DNA of 10,000 nt. It comes from Trachelipus rathkii. Its lineage: Eukaryota > Arthropoda > Malacostraca > Isopoda > Trachelipodidae. Shown here piece by piece: positions 1 to 8,891 of this stretch (position 1 is the first letter of the stretch; every line of letters starts with the position of its first letter). Below the pieces are notes generated by a model. That model was not told where the DNA came from. It saw nothing but the letters and a program-made list of their open reading frames with translations, and did no database searches. The position numbers and the translations under genes were made by a program. The stretch covers positions 1-10,000 of the forward strand of contig JABUQX010065629.1 of the NCBI GenBank assembly GCA_015478945.1. The letters are read 5' to 3'.

Positions 1-480
1 AGAGAGAGTTTCAGGTGGTAAAGGGTGTTTAAAGAAAACGTTAAGTACCTGAGAATGGAGAGAAAATATCATAGAAAGAAGTAATCATTTACAGAGTGGA
101 GAATAGATGGTTTAACGTAATCTTGATACCTTGGGAAATTTGAATTACTTCATTGATACTCGCGTACATAATTGCGCTTCAGAAGGGTTAGACGTTTGTG
201 TTTATAATACTATGTCGAAAGCAGGCAGCGATACAATTCTGCAATGTCAAATGGGAATCAAAGACAATCTCGTTCAAGTGTTTGTTGTGTGACAAAATTG
301 TCGAGAGGAAGACTACTTCAGGCTCTACAGTATATATGCGGATGGAACAAGATTTGTATGAGTTATCGAATAATGAAGGAATGTTGGGCAGAATTAAAAG
401 CAATACAGAAGTTTCATATCAAAATCTACGGGCGGTTAAAGTAATCTATAAAGCAAATCGACTGTTAAGATAGGTAAGAT
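1..480. other. AT-rich sequence of unknown role with one weak open frame
   Basis: I recognise no gene here. The longest open frame on the plus strand is 198-473 (91 codons). It begins at GTG just after an in-frame TAG at 189-191, and its first in-frame ATG is about codon 47, so a normal eukaryotic start is lacking. The frame contains one CLLC (CxxC) pair near residues 29-32 and an acidic, charged C-terminal half. A second frame (244-444) overlaps it and does start with ATG. Nothing downstream continues either frame, and I see no splice signals that would clearly make it an exon. It may be a worn transposon fragment or chance; coding status is unsupported. Confidence 0.3.
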
Positions 481-1560
481 GAAGTCAAGTAATACTTGGC
501 TGAGTGGAAATTTTCGAGGGACTGGAGAAATTCTACTTAAGCATATGCAAAAAGAACTATTCTTTTATATAAAGGTCCCATGCAATCCAAAATCAGTCGT
601 TTTTCGATCTGCAGCTCAAACCTCGAGCATTGAGCTCAAATATGCTGCATTGTGAGAATATGTTACTTTAAGATAGCCAATGTTGTTTATCATATTGTCA
701 TAATGTTATAATATCATGTTCGAGGTAATCATTAGGATTGAAAAAATCCGATTACAAGACTCAGATTTTAAAGTCATTCGCTTAATGATCCTCAATGAAG
801 CCCTTCTAAAGGATTTGGAATCGCAGATAAAGAGAATTAGGGTGTGGATTTTTCAAATCACACCAAGTAAACATTCCTGGTTAACAATCTCACATAAAAT
901 CGCTCCTTTAATAATGCCAATTGGATTTTCTCAAATAAATATATTAAATGGCCTGACTTAATCTAATAACATTCAGTAGATGATGAGGCAAATTATACAT
1001 AATGAGGAAAATATATATATTTCCATGGAAGATTACTTCTCAATAGACATATACCTAGATGGAATCTCTGGACAGAAAGCGAAGTTCAATTAACGGATAA
1101 AATGCATTGAAAATTTTTGAGGTCTGGAGATTTGCCCCGCACTTGCTAGAATCTCTTGCCTCCCTGAGAGTGTATTGCAAATGTTAAAGACATAATATAA
1201 TTTTAATGAAGATAGGGATTTTATTAAGGTTAATGCATGCAAATCCTAATTTTTCTTTTGTCCTAAGTAAGTAATAATAATAATCACCTGTATGATTTTA
1301 ATTTAAATTTTAATAGTATTAATAATGATAATGGAATTTTATAATTTTAAATAATTTCTAGTATTAAATATATCCTCACACGAATTAGAGCTTATTTCCA
1401 AAAACCATCTTTTGACCCAATTGAATATAACCAATTATTTCTTAGCAGGATTAATGTTTCGTTATGCAATGTCGGTCTTTCCAATCTCAAATACACTCAA
1501 TAACATATCCCTTAAAAATGCAACATTTAACTTTAATTACTGGCAATCTTCGCAACTTGG
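481..1560. other. Intergenic AT-rich sequence, no gene recognised
   Basis: Apart from the small hairpin listed separately, I see only AT-rich sequence. An ATG-initiated frame of 81 codons (716-961, plus) has no recognisable motif, membrane segment or family resemblance, and is of a length expected by chance in sequence of this composition. Around 1265-1380 the sequence becomes a low-complexity TAA/ATTTTAA stretch. Confidence 0.4.
841..864. repeat. Small imperfect hairpin
   Basis: GGTGTG plus ATTT (841-846 and 848-851, with one bulged G at 847) is the reverse complement of AAATCACACC at 855-864. This gives a 10-bp stem with a three-base TTC loop. No T-tract or promoter suggests a function. 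In eukaryotic AT-rich DNA such a structure may be incidental. Confidence 0.5.
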
Positions 1561-2278
1561 GCACCATATTTAATAAATGCTAATTGAGCATGAAGTTCTC
1601 TTCTTCTCTTACTCATTCCATTTCTCTCTTCTTTTCGGACAGGGTCATTTGGGCCTCAGGTGAGCCAATTTACCACCCTTAAAATGAACATAAAATTCGA
1701 ATTTTAGGCGATTTTTGACCCTATAATACAAACTGGTAGCTTTTTAGCCTCTTAAACGTTGTTTTGGGTGTTTTCTGTGTCTGTAGTCATATCTTTTCAG
1801 AATTTTCAAATTTTAATAGATGTTTTTGAATTTGTCATATATTCCAGATTTTTTTTTCCGGGGAATGATTCAAATTGAAATAATGCATAGAATGGGTTTT
1901 CCCCAATTAGTACATTTGTTTTTTTCGATTTTTTGAGTTTTTGTTGCTCAGCGTTGTCCCAATTTCAAAATAATTTTTTTGGATTTTAAAATGAAAATTG
2001 CGATCTTATTTTTTCCTGTTGAAAAATTGCGATAATTTTCAGGGCATATGTAGTCGGAAGATATACATTTTTTTACCTTGATAATTTCTTTGTATATTGC
2101 ATTAATTTTGGCTTTGTTCTTTGGAAATTTCAAAAATTTTTTTTGGAACTTTTTAAAAAATTTTCTTTTAAGTATACAAAGAATTATCTAAGTGAGAAAA
2201 GGGATGTCAATTTGTGCTATAATCGATTATGAAGAATTTGATGTTAGATTGGTCATGAGTAGAAAAATATACATTTAT
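1561..2278. other. T-rich intergenic block, no gene recognised
   Basis: The plus strand has many T runs of 6 to 9 bases between about 1800 and 2170 and corresponding A-rich minus-strand frames. The only open frame of note (minus strand, 1948-2133) is lysine- and isoleucine-rich, as translated poly-A sequence always is, and has no motif. The block also contains the inverted repeat at 2080-2188, which could mark an old non-autonomous element. Confidence 0.4.
2080..2188. repeat. Near-perfect inverted repeat around an A/T-rich loop
   Basis: The left arm 2080-2096 (GATAATTTCTTTGTATA) matches the reverse complement of the right arm 2173-2188 (TATACAAAGAATTATC), with a single extra T as the only difference. 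Weaker pairing appears to continue outward to about 2070 and 2200. The 76-base loop is dominated by A and T runs. The arrangement could form a cruciform or hairpin transcript, or be the termini of a very small decayed element. No target-site duplication was evident. Confidence 0.5.
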
Positions 2279-2600
2279 TCAACTTTTTAGGAGATATAAT
2301 GCTGTACGGAGACTATTGACGATATGTAGATAGCTCGAACTGATAGTTGCCTGTGAGATTTGCGATGAGTTGCAACGTGGAATGCTGCGCGCACTTTCCT
2401 CCAAGATAAGAGGCGCTATTGTTGGAGCGTCGCGATCATGTATGAGTCTCCGAGCACACACACCTACTTACCTGTTTCAGAATCAAACGAAGCGATAAGA
2501 TTCGTTGGTTCAATCTAGTACCATCGTGCGGACAGGTTATATCCTGTGAACGGCGACTTTGATGACAACATATTCTCTCTCTCTCTCGTGAGCTCTGCCT
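2279..2600 (-). other. GC-richer island with minus-strand splice donor and GAGA tract
   Basis: Counted by hand, 2341-2460 has 61 G+C in 120 bases, well above its surroundings. On the minus strand, CAG followed by GTAAGT (plus-strand 2466-2474) is an excellent donor match, placing a possible exon end at 2472. Upstream on that strand lies an alternating GA tract (plus-strand TC run 2574-2587). No long frame supports a coding exon: the ATG-initiated frame near 2565 hits TAG after about 18 codons. A minus-strand frame at 2279-2461 lies beyond the donor and starts with GTG. This could be a promoter-proximal non-coding first exon, or a fragment of an old element. It is a suggestion only. Confidence 0.2.
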
Positions 2601-4080
2601 TTTTTAATCGCTTAAATCTCTTCGAAGAATGCTTATTTCTGTCTGATTGACTCTCGCTAGCGCTCAGAAACTTAGTTTTAATCAATTACACCATATATCA
2701 AATGAACCTATCTTTACGGCCGGTAATATTCTTAGCAAATGAATGCAATAAATGAATATTAATAGATATTAATTTTAGGGCTTGCTACAAACGTTACAAA
2801 CGAGAACCTCTGATTCACTGCAAACCATTATCAATTTTAGATGACTATGCCACCATTTATATACATTCATACTATAGTAAAGGCTCTCAAACCAAATCTT
2901 ATCCGCTATAAAGAATGATCTCTCTTCTTCACAAAACGAATATTTCTCAAGAGGGAACTCTTTATAATGGCCAATTTGTTTGATAATCATTTCAGACTTC
3001 TCTATATAAAGAGGTCATTGTCTGACGATGACGAGCACATCCTGGAACTTTACAAAATTTACTCTCTTCACTAAACCATAACGCCCATAGAAGTTATTTA
3101 ATCTATCGTTCACGATATGCTTCCCACTATATCTCCACTATAGAGGAGTGGGTCAATTTTCCAAATCGTTACAATAAATAATCTTTTTTTTTTCACACAG
3201 TCTCCTCTTGTAATTCCCAAAAAGACTCTCCGTCCGATAGTGGTCGATTCGGGCATCCCTAAAATCTCACGTCTAGCTTCTTTAGGTTCCGCTATCTCTC
3301 TTACCATGCCATAACGATATCTCACAACTCATTACTGTATAATCCTCTAACAGTGTATGACTGCTTATATCTCCCTACCGATTTAGTGGAGAATCATAAT
3401 ATTTGGCATTTCGATCCAAAGCGAAAATTTTGCTCCCATTTAGATTTTAAATTTGGGTCTCGTCAATCGCACCTCCTGTCTTTGCGGCACAATGGAATTT
3501 AGCCCTCTCCAATTCTGCATAGGACAGCTGCAGAGTATTTCTTGATGAGATTTAATTATAGTAATTCAATTATCATTCACTTTCAAATATCATAAAGTTT
3601 TTGCTCGTTTTCGGAAAAATAACATTAAAGTTTAAATGTCAACTTTTTCAGACAAGTGTTCTTTCTTTGGCTTCCGGCAATAATAACTGCATACTGCTGA
3701 TATGCAAATTAGGCGAAAATTCAGTGCTTCATTATCACGAATGTTGCTGCCTTCTTCATGGGTTTTAAATTTTTAATCATCTAGGTGAAAGTTTTGCAAT
3801 AATCGCAAAGCAATACATATCTGTTGCAAAATGACAGTTTAATTTGGATCCAGAAACAAAAGCATTTAAAGCACTCTTAAATCAAGCTTTTTTTCTGATA
3901 CACAAACCTTTTTCGTTACGCAGGCTCATCGGCAAAGGGCTTGGAGCCGTTTTCGCTTATCACAAACCAGAATGCAAGGAATAACTTTCTTTTTGTAAGG
4001 TATCTCTCTTTCTATAGAGAAAACAAATGGTACATAGAACGGGAGTCCTAGCATAGTATCCGTTTAATAAAATCAGGAAA
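2601..4080. other. Unassigned AT-rich sequence with short open frames on both strands
   Basis: No gene is recognised. Two 71-codon minus-strand frames (2775-2990 and 3110-3325) exist, and several 40-70 codon plus-strand stretches overlap them. None shows a known motif, and none joins through obvious splice sites. Nested palindromic words occur near 3123-3152 (CCCACT and AGTGGG as outer arms). The interval may include decayed mobile-element sequence, but I could not support a family assignment. Confidence 0.35.
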
Positions 4081-4301
4081 TTCCTTCTAAGCTCAACAAT
4101 CTCTTGATCCACAATCTTCCCCCCATCACACAACTTACACAGGCCTTGCTAGAGGACTGCACCCAAATCATTTGTGGCCATACATCCGAAAATTTTTTGC
4201 AACAGACAAGGATAAGCCTTTCTTTTGGGACCCTCTATAAACGATTACCTTTCGAAATCTTCCTCAAGCACACTTCCACCCCTAACCTATACATGTATTG
4301 A
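4071..4301 (+). other. Open frame without start codon, origin unknown
   Basis: The frame is open for 76 codons between TAA at 4068-4070 and the stop at 4299-4301. It has no ATG until its penultimate codon, so it cannot be a stand-alone gene. It could only be an exon or a broken element. The plus strand is C-rich and G-poor here, as in the downstream block 5281-8220, so it might be another fragment of the same kind of element. Residues are rich in Leu, Thr, Pro and Phe with two Cys. No family is recognised. Confidence 0.2.
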
Positions 4302-4305
4302 ACAA

Positions 4306-4330
4306 GAAAGTTTTATACTATAAAACTTTC
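4306..4330. repeat. Perfect 25-nt palindrome (12-bp arms, one-base centre)
   Basis: GAAAGTTTTATA (4306-4317), a single C (4318) and TATAAAACTTTC (4319-4330) form an exact inverted repeat. It begins five bases after the stop of the preceding open frame. A perfect 12-bp arm with a one-base spacer is notable even in AT-rich DNA. It could be two abutting terminal repeats of excised or nested elements, a dimeric protein-binding site, or a cruciform-prone word. No flanking direct duplication was obvious. Confidence 0.7.
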
Positions 4331-5280
4331 ACTGATCTACATTTACTAGAAGTGTCGGACTCTATGATACATTCAGTTATCGAACACAACCATTAACTTT
4401 GTTCAGAGGTTGGCTCTGAAGAACACAATACGCCTTAGAAGATATACTTTTCCAATGAATACTAATTAAAACATTTTGTGCCAATTGCGATTCGTGCATT
4501 AGAGTCAAAGTTAAGTTAAAATAGCTCGCTGAAGATATCTCTAGAATCGAAATCTCAGGGGTCATTACGACATTTAGGCCTTTCGGGTCTGTCCATATTT
4601 CTAATTCTAATACATATCATGTTTCAAAGACCATCTCACAGTATGTCGATTTAATGCCAATTAACAAACTTCTATAAGATTGCCAGCGCTTCTTGACATG
4701 TAATTAGTGAAGACAATAGCACACTGAATAATTAATATTGTTTGGCCCCTATAATTAAATCAGAGTTCTTTAAAGAATTGTTGAGTGGAGAAAAGCACTC
4801 CAACAAGGATAAGTGAAGAAGACTGACCCCAAGACGATTTAAATCTTATTAAAAACTAAAGTAGTATATGGCAACTCTAATGTTTCTATCAAGGGGTTGA
4901 TAGTTTACAATTTTTAATAAGCTAAATTTTATTTAAAAATGCATTTTAATTGCTATTCTGCATTAAAAAAATTTATTTTAAGGCACAATGATTGTTCTCC
5001 TAATGTAATCTATTAAAATCTATTTGTTACAATTCACAAAAATAAAAATTTACAGTTACATATTCCCTGATGTAGATAGAAAATACACTCTAACTTCATG
5101 ATAATGTAAATGGATAATACATATTTTTGTGATTTGCTGGATAAATATCTTTGAAATAAGTCGTTAAGATGACCACCGTTTTGATAGTTAACATACGATG
5201 TTAAATGAATAGGAAACCGCCAGAGCTATGCTGTGCAATAACTATTTTTGTAAAGTATTACTCCTTTCTAAAATTCTTTA
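4331..5280. other. Intergenic AT-rich sequence, no gene recognised
   Basis: I see no supported gene, RNA or repeat. The one 62-codon minus-strand frame (4377-4565) has no motif. From about 4860 to 5130 the sequence is a very AT-rich spacer. Strand composition is roughly balanced, unlike the block that starts near 5281. Confidence 0.4.
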
Positions 5281-5756
5281 CACATTCTCCACAGTAGTTT
5301 CCAGATATCAGCCGGAACCAACAACATTTCACCATCCTTTCCACCATAAAATCTTTACCACATCGTCATAAAAAGCCACTTCTTATTCTTCCATTTTCAT
5401 TCTTCCTCTACTTCCACAATCTCAACAACAGCCCTCTTCTTCTCCACTCATTGTGAGCTCAACATCCATCTTCTCCATAATCTCTCATCTCTAATATACA
5501 CAATCCATTCCGGAACTATTAGAACACTCTATTTTCCCATCTCCAATCAATCAACATCTAATCTCTAATTTTTCTACTTCGAACCATATTCTTCAGTACT
5601 TTTATTCCAGTTAAAGGATAACAATAGCACTGAACCCATTCCAACCAAAACCAAAGGGCATTTTTTTTTCCCTTCCCAAGCTCCATTTGAAACAATCAAC
5701 AAAGAAACAACATGGCTCTTCTCTAAACACATATCTGCTTGGTGCAGCTCTTCGTG
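5281..5756 (+). other. G-poor, C-rich block, possible part of a decayed element
   Basis: A hand count over 5281-5700 gives 27 G and 131 C in 420 bases, an extreme strand asymmetry. No frame is open for long and I recognise no protein. The same asymmetry returns in the envelope-like region (6841-7680), so both may derive from one element whose coding strand avoided G. Alternatively, this is a simple-sequence-derived flank leading into the pyrimidine tract. There is no obvious primer-binding site or LTR edge. Confidence 0.35.
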
Positions 5757-5931
5757 CTTTCTTTCTCCTCCTCTTCTTCTCTCTTCTCTTTCTCTCTCTC
5801 TCTTCTTTTCTCTTCATCTTTTCTCTCTCTCTTTCTCTCTATCTCTTTCTTTCCTTCTCATCTCTCTTCTCTTCTCTCTCTCTCTTTCTCCTCTTCTCTT
5901 CGTCTCTCCTCTCTTCTCCTTCTCTTTCTCT
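5757..5931 (+). repeat. 175-nt polypyrimidine (CT) tract
   Basis: Only four purines interrupt 175 bases (A at 5816, 5841 and 5860, G at 5902). Pure runs of 59, 24, 18, 41 and 29 bases result. The units are irregular mixtures of TC, TTC and TCTTC, not one clean microsatellite. Open frames across it encode only Ser/Leu/Phe on plus or Arg/Glu/Lys on minus and are artefacts. Such homopurine-homopyrimidine DNA can form triplexes and varies in length by slippage. Confidence 0.9.
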
Positions 5932-6485
5932 AAACTTCTGGTACTCATTATCTTGTCTTCCCTCCTTACCTTAAAGCAATAATTCATTAACAATTTCATT
6001 TGGAAGGAATTTCATTAATATGAAAACCAAACAAGATTTTTTTAAAAAAAACTTAAGACATTTTGGTAAGATATTGACATAATTAGAAATAGAAGACTAA
6101 TTCTTGTCCTATTTCTTTCTCTTAGATATGAAATATTCAATAAATTTAAACTCCCTGGTTCTTTTCTTATTGGTATTTACATAGGAACAAGTAATAAGGA
6201 CATCCGAACTTCTAGGTTTTATATCGTCAACTCGGGGAAAGGATTTTTTAAATACACAAGGATTTTGTTAGTGTAGATATACGATACAATGATTAGTCTC
6301 GAAATCTTTCGGGGAATTTCAAAGGATTATATTTTTTATTTACACCATAAATGTTTTAAAACCAGTTAGTTAAACTAGAAGAATTACTTGGAAATCCCTG
6401 TATATTATCACACAACCTACTCAAACATTAGAAATAAACGAGGTTTGTTCAATCTGGGCGTTAAAATTTGAAAAACACTTTTCCG
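5932..6485. other. Balanced AT-rich spacer inside the skewed block
   Basis: No gene is seen. Between about 5985 and 6480 the strand composition is less skewed than on either side. A T7A8 run (6037-6051) is the only marked local feature. This stretch, with the tandem repeat that follows, may be an insertion that split the G-poor block. No terminal repeats or duplicated target were identified to prove this. Confidence 0.3.
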
Positions 6486-6697
6486 CACATCCATTTTCGA
6501 AGATGTGAAAATCACCTTAAGAAAAGTAAATTTAATGTTAGGGTTAGAATTTGATTCAGAAACAGCCATTACCAGGTTAAACGCATAGATTCACATCCAC
6601 TTTCGAAGATGTGAAAATCACCTTAAGAAAAGTAAATTTAATGTTAGGGGTAGAATTTAATTCAGGAACAGCCATTACCAGGTTAAACGCATAGATT
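6486..6697. repeat. Two tandem copies of a 106-bp unit
   Basis: Unit 1 spans 6486-6591 and unit 2 spans 6592-6697. They are aligned without gaps and differ at four positions, about 96% identity. Only CAC of a third copy follows before divergence at 6701. Each unit opens with CACATC...GATGTG, a 6-bp inverted repeat around a loop containing TTCGAA, so every copy could present the same hairpin. High identity implies a recent duplication, or a short piece of a larger satellite. Confidence 0.9.
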
Positions 6698-6980
6698 CAC
6701 GAGAACACAAAAAAGTTTTCTCAACTTAAAACAAATCAAGAAGCGCTATACACCCTGTAGAACCTTTCCATTTCTTCCTTAGATTTTCGATTAGAAATTT
6801 CGAAACTAAATTTATACTTAAACACATTAAATATACATCATCATTGAGGATACCAACAAGTTAATAAACATTATACAACACAACTTAATCATTTCAAAAC
6901 AATACTTCACACCTCTATGTTTATATTCATACCAATTTCTTATCTCCATTTTAAAAGCCATCAAACCTAAGACAAATTAA
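6698..6980 (+). other. Leader into the envelope-like region, broken frames
   Basis: The composition returns to G-poor and C/A-rich from about 6720. Short frames interrupted by stops run up to 6980; the one through about 6880-6935 is Ile/Tyr/Phe-rich and could be a decayed upstream part of the same protein as 6981-7983. I cannot establish continuity, and no start codon, signal peptide or cleavage site is visible. Confidence 0.25.
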
Positions 6981-7983
6981 CATGTAATATTTCACCCCAC
7001 TCCGGAAAACTTCTATCAATTCCTCTCCTACTCTTGGACTATCCCTCACTTAAACCACCCATACCAGGTGTCCACTCTTATACCATTCATTAGTGACTTT
7101 CAATTTGACACTTTTAAAAAAAATATCTTCCCGATGTACAATAACTACTCTTCAAATCGGATCATCATCCAGACTTTTTACCCTTACTTCTTCCTTAACT
7201 TAGAAGAATTAACATACGCTTATAGCAAAACTATTGCACCTGATCACTGTAGAGAAATTTCTTTAAATCTCTGCATACCTACCGACCTCATTCACGCCAC
7301 AACAAATCCAAATTTCATTATATCCTTATTATTAAATAAAGAATCTTTCAACAATTGTATATACATTTCTTTTCTAAACCATTCCACTTGCATGTTATAT
7401 CTCTACAACCTTACATATATATTCATGCCACAAAATACAACGGCCTCCATAAGCTGCTCCTACGCCAAACCGCAAGTCTTACACAACTACCTTTTTTCTG
7501 TTCCACACGGTTGTAAATTTATTTTTTACGCCAACAGTTATTTATACCCCTCTCGCATACAGATATTCATTCCAATTGGCTATCTACTAACTACACTGAA
7601 TTCCCGTAATTTTCCAATTTTACTCCGAAGCATCAATCCTATCCCCATAGTATACAACTACATAAAATAAATGTCCACTGGGACAAACGATTTGATACAT
7701 TGAATAAAACTTTGTAAACTCAACATTCTTGGCACCAGGAACACTTAATCATTTCGGGAATATCCTTGATTATTATCCCGTATCTATTCTCGGTCTATTC
7801 ATTTGCATATTAAAGAATAAATTTACCACCGCAACCCAAACACCAAACATGGATCTCCCCACCGCACAATCTCACATATTTCTAAAACCACCATAACCTG
7901 AACCAAAAAATCCTTCTCTTCATACAATACGAGAACTTCCCATAATTCCCGAAATTACATATATATACACCCCCAGCTTTTGA
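6981..7983 (+). pseudogene. Decayed envelope-like glycoprotein, C-terminal part (tentative)
   Basis: The main frame is open from 6981 (after TAA at 6978-6980) to TAA at 7668-7670, about 229 codons. It has no ATG at its start; the reported-looking start at 7068 is GTG. The encoded segment is Ile/Leu/Tyr-rich, with potential N-glycosylation sites (NHS, NLT, NTT) and about seven cysteines, ending with SVPHGC. Coding signal then appears to move to another frame (open from 7610), with a stem-like LNKTL motif and a TAA at 7715-7717. A 22-codon hydrophobic span follows at 7745-7810, then TAA at 7811-7813. A third frame (7822-7983) reads as a proline-containing tail with one internal TAA at 7894-7896. 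Ectodomain, stem, membrane anchor and tail in this order resemble envelope/F-like proteins of invertebrate LTR elements. That is inference from architecture, not a search result. No fusion peptide, cleavage site or pol is visible. The breaks show it is non-functional. Confidence 0.4.
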
Positions 7984-8220
7984 AATTCTTCTAACCCACC
8001 GAGTTTCTATTGACTCAAGTCACTATAGTCATCAAAAAATTTCATTTTATGTGATACAGGGAAAATCGATTATCTATTTAAAACGTTACTTCGCCCTCCA
8101 AACTCTCTACCTCTCCCTGTGAAATACGTATCATTAATCACCCTTTTTATTTTCTTTAAACAATCTCTGTTTCGCAAATACCTCACATTTGATAAATACC
8201 AGCCTAAAACAGATATGAGA
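7984..8220. other. Flank after envelope-like relic, possible LTR remnant
   Basis: The segment is still G-poor and C-rich. Just upstream, ATATATATAC at about 7959-7968 could be a TATA-like word of a downstream LTR, but no TG...CA boundary, polypurine tract or second LTR copy is present in the window to compare. The G-poor composition ends near 8220. Confidence 0.2.
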
Positions 8221-8891
8221 CTAGTGGCGGCTCAAGTCAAGTGGAGGCCCAAAGTGGTAAAAATATTTTGGCCCTCAAACTCAAGTTAGAAATAGAAGTT
8301 TCAAAAAAACTCATAAACCTATTAACAAAAAAGAAAAGTATTGAAAAATTTCATACCATTACACATTAAATAAATTAATTAAAAAAATATTTTTAAGATC
8401 TCTTCCTGCTACTTATTAGTATTACATGGAAGCTATAAGGGAGGGTAAGATTTAGTCACATACATAACAAGTTATTTTAAGCCTTTTAAAACCACTGATT
8501 GTTGAATTTTAAATTATTTAATTTATTTAGGAAAATCTGATGAATTACACAGCTGCGACCAAAATGTTCCTGGGGTTTTTTTTTTTAGGTGGTTGTTAAT
8601 GAAATTTGTCTCCTAAATCCAAAATCAAGCATTCATATTTGCTCAATCAGGTCTAGTTTTTAAGATACAGACCGAGCTCCCTAGATGGCATTAGAGAACT
8701 CAGTCTCTAGCTGACCGCGGGCGCGAGTGGTTGTGTGTTGCTTACTCACTCTCCAACTAAGTGTTCTTACTTTAATCCATAACTGTTCTCATCTAGGAAA
8801 CAGTGTTTAAAGTGTATTTCTAAAGCTTTATTTATCTTTGTTGAATTTTTTGCAGGAAGTACATTAGCAAAACTCCTAATATTTCATAAAA
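8221..8891 (+). other. Probable 5' non-coding part of the right-hand mobile element
   Basis: Composition changes sharply at about 8221, with the G-rich words GTGGCGG and GGAGGCCC after 1.5 kb of G-poor sequence. An imperfect inverted repeat follows (8244-8253, GAGGCCCAAA, with 8267-8276, TTTGGCCCTC; one mismatch). An 11-base T run occurs at 8576-8586. At 8692-8709 TAGAGA pairs with TCTCTA, beside a GC-rich patch containing CCGCGGGCGCG (about 8714-8725). An acceptor-like TTTTTTGCAG ends at 8855, shortly before the ATG at 8892. This suggests a leader exon and intron, but no convincing donor was found. The exact left end of the element is not established. Confidence 0.35.

Noticed and set aside
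716..961. ATG-initiated 81-codon frame
   Set aside because: No motif, no splice context and no resemblance to any family I know; the length is expected by chance in AT-rich DNA.
2505..2515. GGTTCAATC word resembling a tRNA B box
   Set aside because: No matching A box, acceptor stem or cloverleaf could be placed around it.
2775..3325. Two 71-codon minus-strand frames
   Set aside because: No recognisable domain, and no splice signals clearly linking them. Overlapping plus-strand frames of similar length argue for chance.
5687..5974. Open frames on both strands across the CT tract (95, 64, 68 and 61 codons)
   Set aside because: They are translations of simple sequence (Ser/Leu/Phe on plus, Arg/Glu/Lys on minus), with no non-repetitive domain and non-ATG starts for some. 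They are not genes.
6841..7680. Nuclear copy of mitochondrial DNA, suggested by the strong strand skew
   Set aside because: No segment resembles a mitochondrial protein or RNA, and the glycoprotein-like architecture explains the frame better.
7729..7740. TGGCACCAGGA as a possible retroelement primer-binding site
   Set aside because: It lies between the stem and membrane span of the envelope-like relic, with no LTR end next to it.
8814..8855. Possible 42-nt leader intron ending at TTGCAG
   Set aside because: The only nearby donor candidate (GTATTT at 8814) is weak and would make an unusually short intron. The acceptor-like word is noted, but no intron is called.
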